Under the pieces are notes generated by a model, which was not told the origin of the DNA, made no database searches, and was given only the letters and a program-made list of their open reading frames with translations. DNA of 6,006 nt from an uncultured Bacillota bacterium. GTDB taxonomy: Bacteria > Bacillota > Limnochordia > Limnochordales > ZCTH02-B6. This document shows, piece after piece, positions 5,112-6,006 of this stretch (positions are counted from its first letter, which is position 1; the number at the start of each line of letters is the position of its first letter). Both the position numbers and the translations under genes were made by a program. The stretch lies in contig CALFSR010000172.1 of the NCBI GenBank assembly GCA_937916565.1, positions 1 to 6,006 of the forward strand. Direction: 5' to 3'.

Positions 5112-6006
5112 TCAAACGACCCCCTCGACGCGGTCCTCCGCGTCCGCCAGAATCTCCTCCAACTTCGCCCAGCGCTCCGGATCCGCCTGCCAGAAACCGC
5201 GCGCCCTCGCCTCGGCAAGGCGGGCCGCCATTCGCTGCACCGCCCGGGGGTTGTGGCGCAGGAGCCGTTCCCGCATGGCGTCGTCCAGAAGGAACGTGTC
5301 GGCTGCGGCGGTGTAGATCCACCCGTCGACGGCATCGGCGGTCGCGGACCAGCCGAAGGTGTTGTCGAGCCGCGTCGCGATCTCGTGCACCCCTTGGTAG
5401 CCGTGGCGCAGCATCCCTTCGTACCAGCGGGGGTTCAAAAGCCGCGTCCGTACCTCCAGCCGCACCGTCTCGGCCAGCGTCCGGACGGTCGCCTCCGGCG
5501 CCAACGTGTCGGCCACAAAGGCACAGGGCGCGACGCCCCGCACCTGCTCCACCGCGGCGGCGATGCCGCCCAGGTATTCGTAGTAGTGGTCCACGTCCGC
5601 GAGGCCGATTTCGGTGGAGTCCAGGTTCTGAAAGGTGGCCGCACACGTCTTAAGGCAGGCGGCGAGCAGCTCCTGCATGGCTTCTCCGGCCGGTCCGTCG
5701 CCGTACACATGGCTTTTGCGCCCAAGGAAGACCGCGCCCAGGTCAGACCGGGTTTCCCAGGCCGACGCCTCCACCAGGTGGTTGACGCCGGTCCCGTATT
5801 GGCCCGGCGCGTTGCTGAACACCCTCCGGGCGGCCTCGTCCAGCTTGAGCCCGAGTTCCGCGGCGATGGCTAAGGCATGTTTGCGGACGTAGTTTTGCTC
5901 GGGGTCCTCGTCGGCCAAGGCGGCCAGCCGCACGGCCCGGTCGAGCAGCTCAATGACGCTGGGGAAAATGTCCCGGAAGATGCCGGAAACCGTCAGGACC
6001 ACGTCG
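5112..6006 (-). CDS. bchH: Magnesium chelatase subunit H, C-terminal part, 5' end outside the window
   Basis: BchH binds protoporphyrin IX and is the subunit where Mg2+ is inserted. The frame enters from the right edge and ends at TGA 5114-5112, giving about 298 residues of a protein usually near 1,200-1,300 long. The visible part begins DVVLTVSGIFRDIFP, a hallmark shared by BchH and CobN. Later motifs are of BchH/ChlH type: VFSNAPGQYGTGVN, LGRKSHVYGDG, FQNLDSTEIGLADVDHYYEY, VRTLAETVRLEVRTRLLNP, GWSATADAVDGWIY and the end EDRVEGVV. The CobN-type Asp/His-rich NQDDREHD stretch is absent at the place where FQNLDSTEI stands. The window-edge GTG at 6002 is an internal valine, not a start. The stop touches the bchI GTG, so bchH and bchI are co-transcribed and probably translationally coupled. 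Confidence 0.9.
   Translation of the reverse strand, partial: DVVLTVSGIFRDIFPSVIELLDRAVRLAALADEDPEQNYVRKHALAIAAELGLKLDEAARRVFSNAPGQYGTGVNHLVEASAWETRSDLGAVFLGRKSHVYGDGPAGEAMQELLAACLKTCAATFQNLDSTEIGLADVDHYYEYLGGIAAAVEQVRGVAPCAFVADTLAPEATVRTLAETVRLEVRTRLLNPRWYEGMLRHGYQGVHEIATRLDNTFGWSATADAVDGWIYTAAADTFLLDDAMRERLLRHNPRAVQRMAARLAEARARGFWQADPERWAKLEEILADAEDRVEGVV
5119..5126 (-). promoter_or_regulatory. Ribosome binding site of bchI, inside the end of bchH
   Basis: GAGGGGGT on the minus strand lies seven bases before GTG 5111, inside the last codons of bchH. It decides the non-ATG start of bchI; translation from this GTG gives the expected N-terminus of the family. Confidence 0.65.

Noticed and set aside
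4324..5646. Minus-strand open frame of 440 codons across the bchH-bchI junction
   Set aside because: It is an out-of-frame reading of both genes, Arg/Gly-rich and motif-free, whereas the bchH and bchI frames carry intact motifs.
5112..6006. CobN (cobaltochelatase) as the identity of the right-edge gene
   Set aside because: The region that is NQDDREHD-like in CobN reads FQNLDSTEI here, and the C-terminal GWSATADAVDGWIY and EDRVEGV features are of BchH/ChlH type. Only the N-terminal part outside the window could change this.

Overview
The window is a G+C-rich stretch (well over 60% G+C by eye) of a bacterial chromosome. It is almost fully coding. It carries the three subunit types of a magnesium-porphyrin chelatase (BchH, BchI, BchD), two coenzyme A biosynthesis genes (coaX, coaBC) and one self-processing P1/S58-family hydrolase. 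No RNA gene, mobile element, CRISPR array or prophage sequence was seen. The organism cannot be named from this window. The H subunit is of the chlorophyll (BchH/ChlH) type rather than the cobalamin (CobN) type, which points to a phototroph or a relative that kept this enzyme. Type III pantothenate kinase and Shine-Dalgarno-led genes fit many bacterial phyla.

Layout, read along the minus strand from the right edge: the C-terminal third or less of bchH (6006-5112, start outside the window), bchI (5111-4026), coaX (4013-3195) and coaBC (3198-1996). These four are packed as one transcription unit. The bchH stop touches the bchI GTG start, bchI and coaX are 12 bases apart with the coaX ribosome site overlapping the bchI stop, and coaX and coaBC overlap by four bases (ATGA). 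A plus-strand P1-family hydrolase (1035-2030) then converges on coaBC with a 35-base antisense overlap. A 93-base divergent intergenic region (942-1034) separates it from a further minus-strand gene that starts at 941 and runs off the left edge. That last gene is open for 313 codons and reads as the N-terminal half of bchD: a degenerate AAA+ domain followed by a Pro/Ala-rich linker.

How the genes work together: BchI (active ATPase) and BchD (ATPase-dead partner, with its integrin-I domain expected beyond the left edge) would form the motor that drives Mg2+ insertion into protoporphyrin IX held on BchH. CoaX and CoaBC together convert pantothenate to 4'-phosphopantetheine. Their tight coupling to bchHI is the most unusual organisational feature. 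Other points worth attention are two substituted catalytic positions in the CoaC domain, a NylC-like autocleavage site in the P1 protein, and a perfect -10 box next to a perfect 10-bp palindrome in front of bchD.
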